Below are positions 16,453 to 25,556 of a stretch of DNA of 51,174 bases, piece by piece. Each line of letters begins with the position of its first letter. The first letter of the stretch is position 1. The notes beneath the pieces were generated by a model, which saw nothing but the letters and a program-made list of their open reading frames with translations, was not told the origin of the DNA and searched no databases. A program made the translations under genes and the position numbers. Source of the DNA: Planctomycetia bacterium (GTDB lineage: Bacteria; Planctomycetota; Planctomycetia; Gemmatales; Gemmataceae); assembly GCA_005772955.1 (NCBI GenBank), contig SXID01000240.1:1-51174 (forward strand). The letters are read 5' to 3'.

Positions 16453-17322
16453 ATGCGATTCTTCTTTGCGTTCTTGTTCACGGCCATCGTCGCGCTTCAC
16501 GCCGATGCCGCGGATGAGAAGATGAAAGTTCTCATCATCGACGGCCAGAACAACCATAACTGGGTGCAGACCACGCCCGTGTTGAAGAAGATTTACGAGG
16601 ACACGGGCCGCTTCACGGTGGACGTGGCGACCAGCCCGGCGAAGGGGAAGAAGGAAGAGATGGCGAAGTTCCGCCCCAAACTGAGCAATTATCAGGTAGT
16701 CGTGAGCAACTACAACGGCGAGCCGTGGGGCAAAGACCTTAACGATGACTTCGACGCGCTGCTGAAGGAAGGCAAGGTCGGGTTCGTGGTGGTTCATGCG
16801 GCGAACAACGCGTTCGGCGGGTGGAAGGAGTACAACCAGATGATCGGCATGGGCTGGCGCGGCGCAAAGGACGGCAAGCGCCTGAAGTACGACGACGACG
16901 GTAAGGAAGTGATCGTCGAGTCCGGCGTCGATGCCGGTTCCGGGCACCGCTACAGTGGCCCGTTCACGGTGAAACTCCGCGACGCGGAACACCCCATCAC
17001 GAAGGGGATGCCGAAGGAGTGGGCGCACGTGAAGGACGAACTGTACGACAACATGCGAGGCCCGATCGAAAACGTGAAAATCCTCGCGACCGCATATTCG
17101 AGCGGCACGAAGACGCACGAACCGATGATCTGGACTGTGAGTTATGGCAAGGGTCGGGTGTTCCACACGCCGATGGGCCACGACGCGGTTGCGATGAAGT
17201 GCTGGGGCTTCGCGGGCACGGTCACGCGTGGCACCGAATGGGCCGCGACCGGCAAGGTGACGATCGCGCTGCCGAAGGAGTTCCCCACCGCGGACAAGGC
17301 GAGTCCGATCAGCGACAAGTGA
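16453..17322 (+). CDS. Secreted ThuA domain protein
   Basis: The 289-residue product has a signal peptide (MRFFFAFLFTAIVALHADA) and then a ThuA-like class-I glutamine-amidotransferase fold: VLIIDGQNNHNW, VVVHAANNAFGGW, a GHRYSGPF segment, and GKGRVFHTPMGHD. ThuA proteins were linked to trehalose utilisation, but planctomycetes have many secreted copies with unknown roles in sugar metabolism. The start at 16453 is supported by GGAG 6 nt upstream; an in-frame TTG at 16441 precedes it. A plausible promoter lies at 16382-16411. Confidence 0.88.
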   Translation: MRFFFAFLFTAIVALHADAADEKMKVLIIDGQNNHNWVQTTPVLKKIYEDTGRFTVDVATSPAKGKKEEMAKFRPKLSNYQVVVSNYNGEPWGKDLNDDFDALLKEGKVGFVVVHAANNAFGGWKEYNQMIGMGWRGAKDGKRLKYDDDGKEVIVESGVDAGSGHRYSGPFTVKLRDAEHPITKGMPKEWAHVKDELYDNMRGPIENVKILATAYSSGTKTHEPMIWTVSYGKGRVFHTPMGHDAVAMKCWGFAGTVTRGTEWAATGKVTIALPKEFPTADKASPISDK

Positions 17323-17329
17323 AAAGACA

Positions 17330-17402
17330 GAGGCCAAAGACATGTCTGGGTTTTCAGCCCCTCGGAACTGAAAGCCCAGACACGTCTCTGGACTCTGGCC
17401 TC
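17330..17402. repeat. Inverted repeat between the ThuA gene and a small membrane protein gene
   Basis: GAGGCCAAAGACATGTCTGG (17330-17349 and on to ~17357) pairs with the segment 17368-17402, which carries a 7-base extra. Probably a terminator. Confidence 0.75.
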
Positions 17403-17480
17403 CGCCAACTCCCCTGTTCGTGCCCATTCTCACGCATTACCCTATCAGTATCACAAACTGAGCCGCCCGAGGAAGTGGGC

Positions 17481-17939
17481 ATGTCCGAACCGAAGAGCGA
17501 ACCTGTAAACGCCCCGACTCCGGCACAACCAGCCGAACAGCCGGAGCCGTTGATTACGAACGCGATCCTCCCCCTCATGCGGTTGCTCCCACCGCCGCCG
17601 GTTGGGACCATTCTCACACCACCAGACCCGCAAGACGCGACCAGGCGCGGCTGGTTTCTCGCCCAACTTTGGGCCGAAGTGCGGCTCGCGATGCAGATGT
17701 ACTTCGATCCGCGATACCGCATCAGTCGGACGGTGCAGGTCGCGTTCCCGCTTGTCGTCGTGCTGCTCGCGCTGAACTACTTCCTGTTCTCGGTGTGGTT
17801 CTTGATCCCGGTCGTCAGCCCGATTGCGGAGCGGTTGCTCGACGCGCTGCTCGTTGTGCTCGCATACCGCGTGCTGACCCGCGAACTCGACCGCTACCGG
17901 GCTGTGCTCGACTACCTCGCACGCTTCGCTTCCAGATAG
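17481..17939 (+). CDS. Small membrane protein
   Basis: A 152-residue protein with a Pro/Glu-rich N-terminal 60 residues and two membrane segments in the second half ([20 protein letters not shown] and the segment around [14 protein letters not shown]). No family is recognised. GAGGA at 17469-17473 lies 7 nt before the ATG. Its TAG stop lies at the left boundary of the following inverted repeat. Confidence 0.65.
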   Translation: MSEPKSEPVNAPTPAQPAEQPEPLITNAILPLMRLLPPPPVGTILTPPDPQDATRRGWFLAQLWAEVRLAMQMYFDPRYRISRTVQVAFPLVVVLLALNYFLFSVWFLIPVVSPIAERLLDALLVVLAYRVLTRELDRYRAVLDYLARFASR

Positions 17940-18014
17940 TTGCGGGTTGCGAGTTGCGAGTCAAGAACACCAGTTGGTTTTGGTCTTCTGACTCGCAACT
18001 CGCAACTCGCAACT
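17938..18014. repeat. Inverted repeat with GTTGCGA units, upstream of pdxJ
   Basis: The 26-bp arms 17938-17963 and 17989-18014 are complementary with one mismatch and consist of repeated AGTTGCG units. The in-frame element in mfd at 22287-22365 belongs to the same family. Confidence 0.9.
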
Positions 18015-18028
18015 CGGGACTTCTCCCC

Positions 18029-18772
18029 ATGATTCGCCTCGGTGTGAACATCGACCACGTCGCGACGGTACGCCAGGCGCGCCGGGCGAACGAACCGGAC
18101 CCGGTCGCGGCGGCCGTACTCGCCACACTCGGCGGCGCCGATGGCATCACCATTCACCTGCGCGAAGACCGTCGGCACATCCAGGACCGCGACGTGTACC
18201 TCCTGCGCGAAACCGTCACTACGCGGTTGAACCTGGAGATGGCCGCTTACGACGAGATCGTCGCCATCGCGCTCAAGGTGAAGCCGGACGAGGTGACCCT
18301 GGTGCCGGAGAAACGCCAAGAACTCACCACTGAGGGCGGGCTTGACGTACTCGCGAACATCGTGAACGTGCAAGGCGCGATTCAGCAACTGAAGGCCGCG
18401 AACATTCACATCTCGCTGTTCATCGACCCAGACCCGGCGCAGATCGACGCCAGCGCGCAGCTCGGCGCGAACGCGATTGAGTTCCAGACCGCGTGCTATT
18501 CCGAGGCAAAGGGCGAGGTCGCGGTGGAACGCGAACTGGAGAAGCTCCGCGCCGCGACCGCGCATGCGATTGGGCTGGGGCTTCACGTTCACATGGGCCA
18601 CGGGCTGAACTACTGGAATGTACAGCCGATCGTGCGCATCGCGGGCGTGGAAGAATTGAACATTGGGCACAGCATTGTGTCGCGCGCGGTGCTAGTCGGA
18701 ATGGAACGTGCGGTTCGCGAGATGAAGCAGGTCATGCAGGAGCACTACCCGAACCCGCGCAAGAGTAGGTGA
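18029..18772 (+). CDS. pdxJ: Pyridoxine 5'-phosphate synthase
   Basis: PdxJ condenses 1-deoxy-D-xylulose 5-phosphate with 3-amino-2-oxopropyl phosphate to form pyridoxine 5'-phosphate, the last ring-forming step of the DXP-dependent vitamin B6 route. The 247-residue TIM-barrel protein carries the family signatures [16 protein letters not shown] at the N-terminus, [47 protein letters not shown], and [12 protein letters not shown]. Length is normal. The ATG at 18029 begins the conserved N-terminus, 14 bp after the upstream repeat, with no good Shine-Dalgarno between. Confidence 0.96.
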   Translation: MIRLGVNIDHVATVRQARRANEPDPVAAAVLATLGGADGITIHLREDRRHIQDRDVYLLRETVTTRLNLEMAAYDEIVAIALKVKPDEVTLVPEKRQELTTEGGLDVLANIVNVQGAIQQLKAANIHISLFIDPDPAQIDASAQLGANAIEFQTACYSEAKGEVAVERELEKLRAATAHAIGLGLHVHMGHGLNYWNVQPIVRIAGVEELNIGHSIVSRAVLVGMERAVREMKQVMQEHYPNPRKSR

Positions 18773-18951
18773 GATCAAAACCCGCACCGGGCGCCGGTGC
18801 TACTTGCTAGCAGTCGCGGGCTCAGCTGCGTACGGAACCTGCTGAACGGATCGGCACGGCAACCCCCCGCGGCGTGACACCGCAGCTTAACGCTAACTCC
18901 GGCCGAACGCCCGGCGCGGGCGCACTCAGCATCCCCGAGGAGCCGGAACGT

Positions 18952-20256
18952 TCACTCTTCGAACACGCGAACGACGCCTTTCCGCCACAGTTCTTCGACC
19001 AACTTCTTGTACTCAACCTCCAGGGTCGCGCGTGTCAACTTCTCGCGGATCTTGCTCTGCACCGCCGTGTCGAACGGTTGCACCCCGGCGTAGTCGCGCT
19101 CGACTACCTTCACGACGTGATACCCGGTTGGGGTCTGAACCACGCCGCTGATCTGCGCCTGCTTCAGTGACCACACGGTCTCTTCGAGGTCCGCGGGTTG
19201 AATTTCCTTGCGTTTCTCGCCGGTGCCGAACCCCTTCTGCTGCTTCGCGAAGCCCTCGTCAGCTTGAACCGCGAGCATTCCAAAGTCGGCTCCGTTCGCG
19301 GCCTGCCGCCAGAGCGCCGTGGCGCGGTCGTATGCGGCTCGCGGGGTGGCGTAGTTCTTCGTCGCGATGAACAGGTGCTGCCACTTCACGCGCTCCGCGA
19401 CTTGGAACTCGTCGGGGTGCTTGTCGTAGTAGTCGCGGACCTCGCCTAAACCGGCGCGGCGGCCCTTCTCCTTGAGCGCGCTGCTCACGTACTGCTCGGC
19501 CATCATTTGCCGCTCCATCTGGCGGCGGATCACCTGCACGGTCAACCCCTGCGAGCGCAGCATCGCGGCGAACTCCTCGTCCGACTTCGCGCCGTAGTCG
19601 GTGCGGTACGCGCGCAACTGCCGGTCGGCGGACTGCGTTGCGAACTCCTTGATCTCGTCGATCACGTTAATCTTGTTGGCCTTCTTCAACTTCGCGTACA
19701 TCTCGTCGAGGATCAATTCACGCTCGATCGTCTTGCGGAGTACGATCGTGTACATCTCCTTTTGCTTCGCGGTGCGGGCGTGTCCCGCGAGCGCGGCGAG
19801 TTGGTGGTACTGCTGGTACACCGCCTCGACCACCTCCTGGTCGGTGATGACGTTGTTCGCGCCGATGATCGCCACGACCTTGATGCGTGGCACGCTCGCG
19901 CGAAGCGAGTCGGCCGCGGTACCGATGCCCTTCGAGGCGGTGAAGCCGGTCTTCACGACCGGGCCTTTTGCGTCTGGCAGCACCGAACTACCAGCGACCG
20001 GTCCAGACCCGAGCGTGGGAACGACAGCCCGCCCGTCCGGCTTCAGCGGTGCGACCGGTCCCAGAGGGGCTATGGGCGTGTACGGCACGGCGGGGTTGGT
20101 AGGGGGGGCGACTGGCGCGAGTGGCGCAAGCGGGTCGATAGGTTGCGGCATCTGACCGCGCGCAATCTGGTTGGCCTTGTCCGACTGACACCCGATGACG
20201 GCGGCAAGTCCGACGGCCAACAGCAAACAGCGGCACAGCGGGTTCGCGGCGTCCAT
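18952..20256 (-). CDS. Lipoprotein peptidyl-prolyl isomerase (SurA/PpiC type)
   Basis: The 434-residue product has a lipoprotein signal (LLLAVGLAAVIGC) with the lipobox Cys near residue 24. A Pro-rich linker follows (residues ~40-110), then a SurA-like helical chaperone region (IIGANNVITDQEVVEAVYQQ) and a PpiC parvulin domain in the last 130 residues (VKWQHLFIATK, GTGEKRKEIQPADLE, VVQTPTGYHVVKVVE). It would help fold exported proteins in the periplasm. The start at 20256 gives a proper signal peptide; the frame extends to 20322. It lies just downstream of mfd on the same strand, separated by a hairpin. Confidence 0.88.
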   Translation of the reverse strand: MDAANPLCRCLLLAVGLAAVIGCQSDKANQIARGQMPQPIDPLAPLAPVAPPTNPAVPYTPIAPLGPVAPLKPDGRAVVPTLGSGPVAGSSVLPDAKGPVVKTGFTASKGIGTAADSLRASVPRIKVVAIIGANNVITDQEVVEAVYQQYHQLAALAGHARTAKQKEMYTIVLRKTIERELILDEMYAKLKKANKINVIDEIKEFATQSADRQLRAYRTDYGAKSDEEFAAMLRSQGLTVQVIRRQMERQMMAEQYVSSALKEKGRRAGLGEVRDYYDKHPDEFQVAERVKWQHLFIATKNYATPRAAYDRATALWRQAANGADFGMLAVQADEGFAKQQKGFGTGEKRKEIQPADLEETVWSLKQAQISGVVQTPTGYHVVKVVERDYAGVQPFDTAVQSKIREKLTRATLEVEYKKLVEELWRKGVVRVFEE

Positions 20257-20352
20257 GCCAGCCCTCGCGCGTAAATACGGATGTTGCGACCTGGGGTATA
20301 GCGTGCGGCGTGGGAAGTGCAAGTGAGAAGCGTTTCCGTATTTCCAAGTCTT

Positions 20353-20379
20353 GTTTGAAGCCCCGGAGGAGCTTCAAAC
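20353..20379 (-). terminator. Hairpin downstream of mfd
   Basis: GTTTGAAGC (20353-20361) and GCTTCAAAC (20371-20379) form a perfect 9-bp stem with a 9-nt loop, 12 bp after the mfd stop. No long U tract follows. Confidence 0.55.
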
Positions 20380-20390
20380 ACAACAACACC

Positions 20391-23300
20391 TCAAGGCTTC
20401 AACACACCCAACAACAACTTGTACAGCCCCTTGGGGTTATCGGTATCGCCGGTTTTCAGCCGTAGGTAGATGCTCTTCTCATCCACGACCTTCAACCGGC
20501 CGTTGCTCGCGGCGACGAGTTGCTTCGCACGGTCTGCGTTGCGGTACGTGAATACCAAATCGTGATCGTGACGGTGAACGCTCGCGACCTGCCACTTCAC
20601 GCACAGCAGCCGAATCTCGGTGGTGCGGAGCAGCCACTCGACCGGTTCCGGGGCTGGACCGTAGCGGTCACGGAGTTCGGTTCGGAAGTCGTTGAGCTTT
20701 TCGGGGTCGCGAAGCCGCGCGAGCCGGCGGTACACCTCGATACGCAGTTTCTGACCCTGAACGTAGTCGCGCGGAATGTACGCGGGCCACGGCAAATCAA
20801 CCGTTACCTCCACCGCGACCTTTGGTGGTTGCTGTTTCAGCGCCCGCACCGCGTTCTCAAGAAGCTGGCAGTAGAGTTCGTAGCCGATGGCCGCAATGTG
20901 ACCACTCTGCTCCGCGCCGAGGATGTTGCCCGCTCCGCGAATCTCCAGGTCGCGCATCGCGATCTTGAAGCCCGCGCCCAGTTCGGTGAACTCTTCGATC
21001 GCCTTCAGCCGTCGTTGCGCCATCGGGTTGAGCATCTTCAGCGGGTTCACGATGAGGTACGAGTAGGCGCGGTGCTTCGATCGCCCGACGCGACCGCGCA
21101 GTTGGTGAAGGTCCGCGAGACCGTACATGTCAGCTTCGTCGATGAAGATGGTGTTCGCGTTCGGGATGTCCAGCCCGCTTTCGATGATTGTCGTCGCCAC
21201 GAGGATGTCCGCATCTTTGCGCACGAACGCGACCATTGCTTTCTCAAGGTCGTGCGCGTCCATCTGTCCGTGCCCGACGGTCACCTTCGCTTCCGGGACG
21301 AGGATGCGCACCTTCGTCGCGACGTCGAAAATGTCCTGCACGCGATTGTGAACGAAGTACACCTGCCCGCCGCGATTCATCTCACGGAGGATCGCGTTGC
21401 GAATGAGCTTGTCGTCCCATCGCGTGATGTGCGTTTCCACCGGTTGCCGGTCCGCGGGTGGCGTCTCCAAGTTGCTGATCTCGCGGATGCCGAGCAGCGA
21501 TGCGTGCAGCGTTCGCGGGATCGGCGTTGCGGTCATCGTGAGCACGTCCACCATCGCGCGGAGGTGTTTCAGCCGCTCCTTGTGTTCGACGCCGAACCGC
21601 TGTTCCTCGTCGATCACGACAAGGCCCAAATCCTTGAACTTCACGTCCTTCGAGAGCAACCGGTGCGTGCCGACGATCACGTCCACTTCGCCATCCGCGA
21701 GCTTCTTGAGCGTCTCCTTCTGCTTCGCACCACCCTTGAACCGGTTCACCACGTCCACCACGAACGGGTACTCCGCGAACCGCTGCGTGAACGTGCGGTA
21801 GTGTTGCTCCGCCAGCACGGTCGTGGGAACGAGAATTGCGACCTGCTTACCGCTATCGACCGTCTTGAACGCGGCGCGAATCGCGACCTCCGTTTTGCCG
21901 TAACCGACATCGCCGCAAATGAGCCGGTCCATCGGCTTTGCCTTTTCGAGATCGCCCTTTACCTCGGTGATTGCCGATAGTTGATCCGGTGTCTCCTGAT
22001 AAGGGAACGCGGCCTCGAATTCCTTCTGCCACTCCGAATCGGTCGGGAACTGGAACCCCGGAACGGCTTGCCGGAGTGCCTGGACGTTAATCATCTCAGC
22101 AGCCATGTCGCGCACGGCCTCGGATACCTTCTCCTTCTTTCGCCCCCACGACGTGCCGCCGGGCCTGCTCAGTGCTGGTTCCGTCTGCGACCCGCCCACA
22201 TATTTCTGCACGAGGTCGATGCGCGTCGCGGGAACGTAGAGGAACAGGCCGTCGCGGAATTCGAGGACAAGGTGTTCTTCCTCGGCAGTTGCGAGATGCG
22301 AGCTGCGAGTTGCGAGTTCGGAATCGTTATCTGAACTCGCGCCTCGCGTCTCGTCGCTCGCAACTTGGCCCTTTTCGAGCATCTTCATCCCGCGGAAGCG
22401 GGCGATGCCGTGGGCGACGTGAACGACGTAGTCACCGTCGTTGAGGTCGAGGAACGAGTCGATCGCGCGCGACTCGATCTGCCGGCTCGACTTCGCTTGC
22501 GCTTTCACGCCGGGCGGCAGCAGATCCTTGTGGAAGATCTCGTGACTGCCGAGAACAATCGTGCCGGTCTCGACAAGGCGGAAGCCGGCGCGCACGTGCC
22601 CGGTCACGAGTTGGAGCCGGTGGGATTCCGCGAGCTTGCCCGCCTTCAGCACCTCCGTGAGCCGGTGAACCTCGGCTTCGCTCTGGCACGCGATCAGCAC
22701 GCGCGCCGTTGCGCTATGCGCGATGGAATCGAGTTCGTCGCGCACGCGATGCACGCTGCCGCTGAACCGGTTCACGGACTCAACGCGAAGGTGAACCGAC
22801 GCCTCCACACTGGGACGCGGCAGTGCGGAGAACACCACGTTGGGAAGTTTCATCAGACCCGCGAACGCTTGCTCCGGCGTGTACAACCCGTCGGTGGTCG
22901 CGACACGTTCGTGGAAGTGTTTGGCCTGTTCCTTTAACTCGCGCGGTTCGACGAGTACGACCCACGAATCAGCGGGGAGGTAATCGGTGAGATGACCCTG
23001 CTTCGTTAGCCGCGCGCCGGAGGCGAGTGGGCCACGTCCGACGCTCGCCTCCGGCGCGCGGCTAACCACCCCTGTGTCCACATTCAGAAGCGTGATGGAA
23101 TTCTTCTTCTCCAAACTCCGCTGCGAGCCGGCCGCGAACGTGCGGATGCTCTCCACCTCGTCGCCAAAGAAATCCAGCCTGAACGGGTCCGGCGCGTCCG
23201 GCGGGAAGATGTCACAGATGCCCCCGCGACGGCTGAACTCCCCAAGGTACTCGACCGCGTCTACTCGCTTGTAGCCGTTCGCCACCAACCACTCGGCTAA

Positions 23301-23792
23301 CTCACTCGGTTCCACAATCTCGTTCGTCGTGATCGTGCGGCCTCTTGCGGCGAGGTCGGCGCGCTCCGGCACCGGTTGACACACCGCCATGACACCGCAC
23401 ACCACCACCTTTGGTGGGTCGCGTTGTAATTGCTGGAGCAACCGCAGACGCGAGGTTGTTGTCGGGTCGAGTTTCCCCTTGTTGGAAGCCACCGGCCAAG
23501 CTTCCCACGCCTCGAACACGACCGGCCGCGACCCAGTGAAGGAAGCGATGTCTTCTGCCCACGGTTCGACATCGACGGGGTTCGGCACGACGACGAGTAG
23601 CGTTCCCGGCACATCAGCGGCGAGCGCACCAGCCGCCAACGCCGCGGACGAACCCCACGCGCCGTCCACGGTTCCGCTGCGCCCAGAAGCCAGCGCAGCG
23701 CGCAGTTCCGCCCAGCCCTCGGCATTTTGGAGCAAATTGGGCAGAGCGCGTAAGCCAGCGCCCGCCGGCGCCGCGAGTGTCGCCGTCGTCAT
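20391..23792 (-). CDS. mfd: Transcription-repair coupling factor Mfd
   Basis: Mfd is an ATP-driven DNA translocase that pushes stalled RNA polymerase off DNA and recruits UvrA. The 1133-residue protein has the UvrB-like region with EFSRRGGICDIFPPDAPDPF (~190), the RNA-polymerase interaction domain (DYVVHVAHGIARFRGMK, ~450), helicase motifs GDVGYGKTE (~625) and VIDEEQRFGV (~727), and a C-terminal TRCF domain starting near 1000. The start at 23792 has AAGGAG 6 nt upstream. Two palindromic elements are read in frame: residues ~243-263 (after the UvrB-like region) and ~476-502 (a loop of the polymerase interaction domain). All catalytic motifs are intact. Confidence 0.97.
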   Translation of the reverse strand: MTTATLAAPAGAGLRALPNLLQNAEGWAELRAALASGRSGTVDGAWGSSAALAAGALAADVPGTLLVVVPNPVDVEPWAEDIASFTGSRPVVFEAWEAWPVASNKGKLDPTTTSRLRLLQQLQRDPPKVVVCGVMAVCQPVPERADLAARGRTITTNEIVEPSELAEWLVANGYKRVDAVEYLGEFSRRGGICDIFPPDAPDPFRLDFFGDEVESIRTFAAGSQRSLEKKNSITLLNVDTGVVSRAPEASVGRGPLASGARLTKQGHLTDYLPADSWVVLVEPRELKEQAKHFHERVATTDGLYTPEQAFAGLMKLPNVVFSALPRPSVEASVHLRVESVNRFSGSVHRVRDELDSIAHSATARVLIACQSEAEVHRLTEVLKAGKLAESHRLQLVTGHVRAGFRLVETGTIVLGSHEIFHKDLLPPGVKAQAKSSRQIESRAIDSFLDLNDGDYVVHVAHGIARFRGMKMLEKGQVASDETRGASSDNDSELATRSSHLATAEEEHLVLEFRDGLFLYVPATRIDLVQKYVGGSQTEPALSRPGGTSWGRKKEKVSEAVRDMAAEMINVQALRQAVPGFQFPTDSEWQKEFEAAFPYQETPDQLSAITEVKGDLEKAKPMDRLICGDVGYGKTEVAIRAAFKTVDSGKQVAILVPTTVLAEQHYRTFTQRFAEYPFVVDVVNRFKGGAKQKETLKKLADGEVDVIVGTHRLLSKDVKFKDLGLVVIDEEQRFGVEHKERLKHLRAMVDVLTMTATPIPRTLHASLLGIREISNLETPPADRQPVETHITRWDDKLIRNAILREMNRGGQVYFVHNRVQDIFDVATKVRILVPEAKVTVGHGQMDAHDLEKAMVAFVRKDADILVATTIIESGLDIPNANTIFIDEADMYGLADLHQLRGRVGRSKHRAYSYLIVNPLKMLNPMAQRRLKAIEEFTELGAGFKIAMRDLEIRGAGNILGAEQSGHIAAIGYELYCQLLENAVRALKQQPPKVAVEVTVDLPWPAYIPRDYVQGQKLRIEVYRRLARLRDPEKLNDFRTELRDRYGPAPEPVEWLLRTTEIRLLCVKWQVASVHRHDHDLVFTYRNADRAKQLVAASNGRLKVVDEKSIYLRLKTGDTDNPKGLYKLLLGVLKP
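22287..22365. repeat. Palindromic repeat in frame inside mfd (second element)
   Basis: The 33-bp arms 22287-22319 and 22333-22365 match at 26 of 33 paired positions. GTTGCGAG-type units are shared with the intergenic repeat at 17938-18014. It encodes a Ser/Asp/Thr-rich insert of about 26 residues. Confidence 0.85.
23005..23066. repeat. Perfect palindromic repeat in frame inside mfd (first element)
   Basis: GTTAGCCGCGCGCCGGAGGC (first 20 of 23 bases, 23005-23027) is exactly complementary to 23044-23066. It belongs to the same family as the intergenic element at 3117-3176. Confidence 0.95.
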
Positions 23793-24191
23793 ACTCGTCT
23801 CCTTCAACCACCCATTCTATTACCGCAAGGAAGCGACCTGTGAACAGCCCGACACGTTCGCCAGTTTCCCCATCAGGAGGATCACCCGACTAACCTCAAA
23901 AAGTGAAAGAGAATCGAGGGGATGAAACGTGCCTTTTTCGCCCGAACTCTCGCGATCATGTCGGGTAGTACATGTTGATCAAACCAGACGCGCCCAGGGG
24001 GCGTTGTAAGCGCGCACCCTGGGCGTGGGTGCGGACCTGTTTCGCTCGTTTGGGGCCGACGAGAGGCGGTCCGCGCACCTTTGTCGTTTAGCGAGATGGT
24101 CGGGGGGATAACACCTCCCCCCACTGCGGGTGAGGGGGAGTCACGCATACCAAGGTAACTGCCATTGGGCCAGCGGCCTGTCCCACGGGCT
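23793..24191. other. Intergenic stretch of 400 bp without a gene
   Basis: No coding frame with a plausible start is seen. It contains inverted repeats CGCCCAGGG (23991-23999) / CCCTGGGCG (24017-24025) and GTGCGGACC (24029-24037) / GGTCCGCGCAC (24067-24077), and a weak C/G-rich hairpin near 24110-24135. The mfd promoter should lie at its left end. Confidence 0.6.
23991..24077. repeat. Two tandem hairpins upstream of mfd
   Basis: Two 9-bp inverted repeats lie side by side (23991-24025 and 24029-24077). Confidence 0.6.
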
Positions 24192-25349
24192 TCACTCCTT
24201 CTTGGTCGCGTCCTCAAGCATCTGGATGATCTGCTCCAGTTGAATCTTGATGTCGTTGAACTTCTCGCCCGCGGCCTCGCGCATGATCGACAGCACGCTG
24301 TCCATCAAATCGTCGCGATTCTTCGACGGGGCAAACCCCATGTCGCGGTACAGCTTCTTCGCGTGTCGAAGCGGAGTGGTCCGCTCGTCTGGGTTCGGGA
24401 GAGAAGCGTTGGCACCGAAGGCGAGCAGACGGCGCACTTCTTCGACTTCCATCTGATCGACCGAGATCCACAGCGGCGGGTATTCGTCGGGACCGAGCGC
24501 GTTGATGTCCGCGCCCGCCGCGATCAGTTCGCGCGCCTTCGGCTCGTCACCGGTCAGGATTGCTTCGAGAAGCAGGTCGTGCGGCGTGGGAATGTACTCT
24601 TCCGGTTCCTCGTCGGGTTCGTCGGATTCGAGCAGGTCGTACAGTCCTTCCCATGAGGTCCAACTCGCGGTTTGCGCGTCGGGCGAGTAGACGATCAGAA
24701 GGCCGTGTTCGTCCTGCCAGTCGGATTCGATCAGGAACGTGAGGTGCGCGAACCCGCCGCGGGCTTCGCGTGTGACGTCAAGGCGTGTGATCGCGAACCG
24801 GCCCGTGAGGTCCGCAGCGGTCGCAGCCGGTTTCACACCCGCGATCTGCCGCCAGTGTTCCTGGCCGAACGAGCTTTGAAACGATTCCCACACCTCCGCG
24901 AGAACCGCATCGTAGACGACGGTTTCGTTCGCCAGAAGAAACCGGAACGCGGTCTCCTGTGCTGGCGACGGCTCTGATCCACCTGGGCCTGCGATGCGGA
25001 CCGGGAACCGGCCCTTCGCGAGCAGCGCCGCGTTTTTCTCACGCCGCGCCGCGCGCCGTCGTTCGCGTTCCGCGTCCTTTGGGTCGCGTTCGTCGGCGTC
25101 TTCCTCGGCCGCGCGATCGACCTCCGCGAACGCCTTATCGATCTTGTCGCCGAACCGCTCGCGCATCTGAGCCTTGATGTTCTCCAGCGCCGCGTTCATG
25201 TCGACCGCCATCCGCGCCGCGTCTTCCTCGGTGAGTGGCGCCCGTTCGGGCATCATGCCGACGGCCGCGAACCGCGGGAGTGCCGCGGACCCGGCCCACG
25301 ACTCGTCGGCCTCCTTGAACCGCAACTCGCCGAACAGTTCGTGCGTCAT
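24192..25349 (-). CDS. DUF6985-like protein with C-terminal ankyrin repeats
   Basis: A 385-residue cytoplasmic protein. Residues ~70-110 are a charged, probably coiled-coil segment (ERERRRAARREKNAALLAKG). Residues ~120-250 resemble DUF6985 (FRFLLANETVVYDAVLAEVW, WQDEHGLLIVYSPD). Residues ~265-340 look like ankyrin repeats (LLLEAILTGDEPKARELIAA, VEEVRRLLAFGANASLPNPD). It likely mediates protein contacts; no enzyme motif is seen. GGAG lies 6 nt before the ATG at 25349. It is divergent from the WD40 gene. Confidence 0.7.
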   Translation of the reverse strand: MTHELFGELRFKEADESWAGSAALPRFAAVGMMPERAPLTEEDAARMAVDMNAALENIKAQMRERFGDKIDKAFAEVDRAAEEDADERDPKDAERERRRAARREKNAALLAKGRFPVRIAGPGGSEPSPAQETAFRFLLANETVVYDAVLAEVWESFQSSFGQEHWRQIAGVKPAATAADLTGRFAITRLDVTREARGGFAHLTFLIESDWQDEHGLLIVYSPDAQTASWTSWEGLYDLLESDEPDEEPEEYIPTPHDLLLEAILTGDEPKARELIAAGADINALGPDEYPPLWISVDQMEVEEVRRLLAFGANASLPNPDERTTPLRHAKKLYRDMGFAPSKNRDDLMDSVLSIMREAAGEKFNDIKIQLEQIIQMLEDATKKE

Positions 25350-25556
25350 GGGAACTCCGTTCACTGGCGGGCGCTTTCGGTATCTGGGCGTTCGGGGTAT
25401 TCACGGATCAGAGTATTAGTTTCGAGGGGCTTCGCGACCTCAGCCGGGAGCAGAGCCGCGGACAACGTTTTCACACGGACTCGGCTCGCGCCGGCAAGTT
25501 GTGTAGTAGAGTTCCCCTCGGACAGCCGAACCGGAACCGTCGGGAGAACCATTGCC

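Noticed and set aside
18773-18951. Small gene between pdxJ and the PpiC lipoprotein
   Set aside because: No frame with a plausible start, ribosome binding site or coding bias was seen.
20520-21980. Long open frame of 486 codons antisense to mfd
   Set aside because: It mirrors mfd codons in high-GC DNA, is rich in Arg, Val and His, and has no ribosome binding site or recognisable fold.
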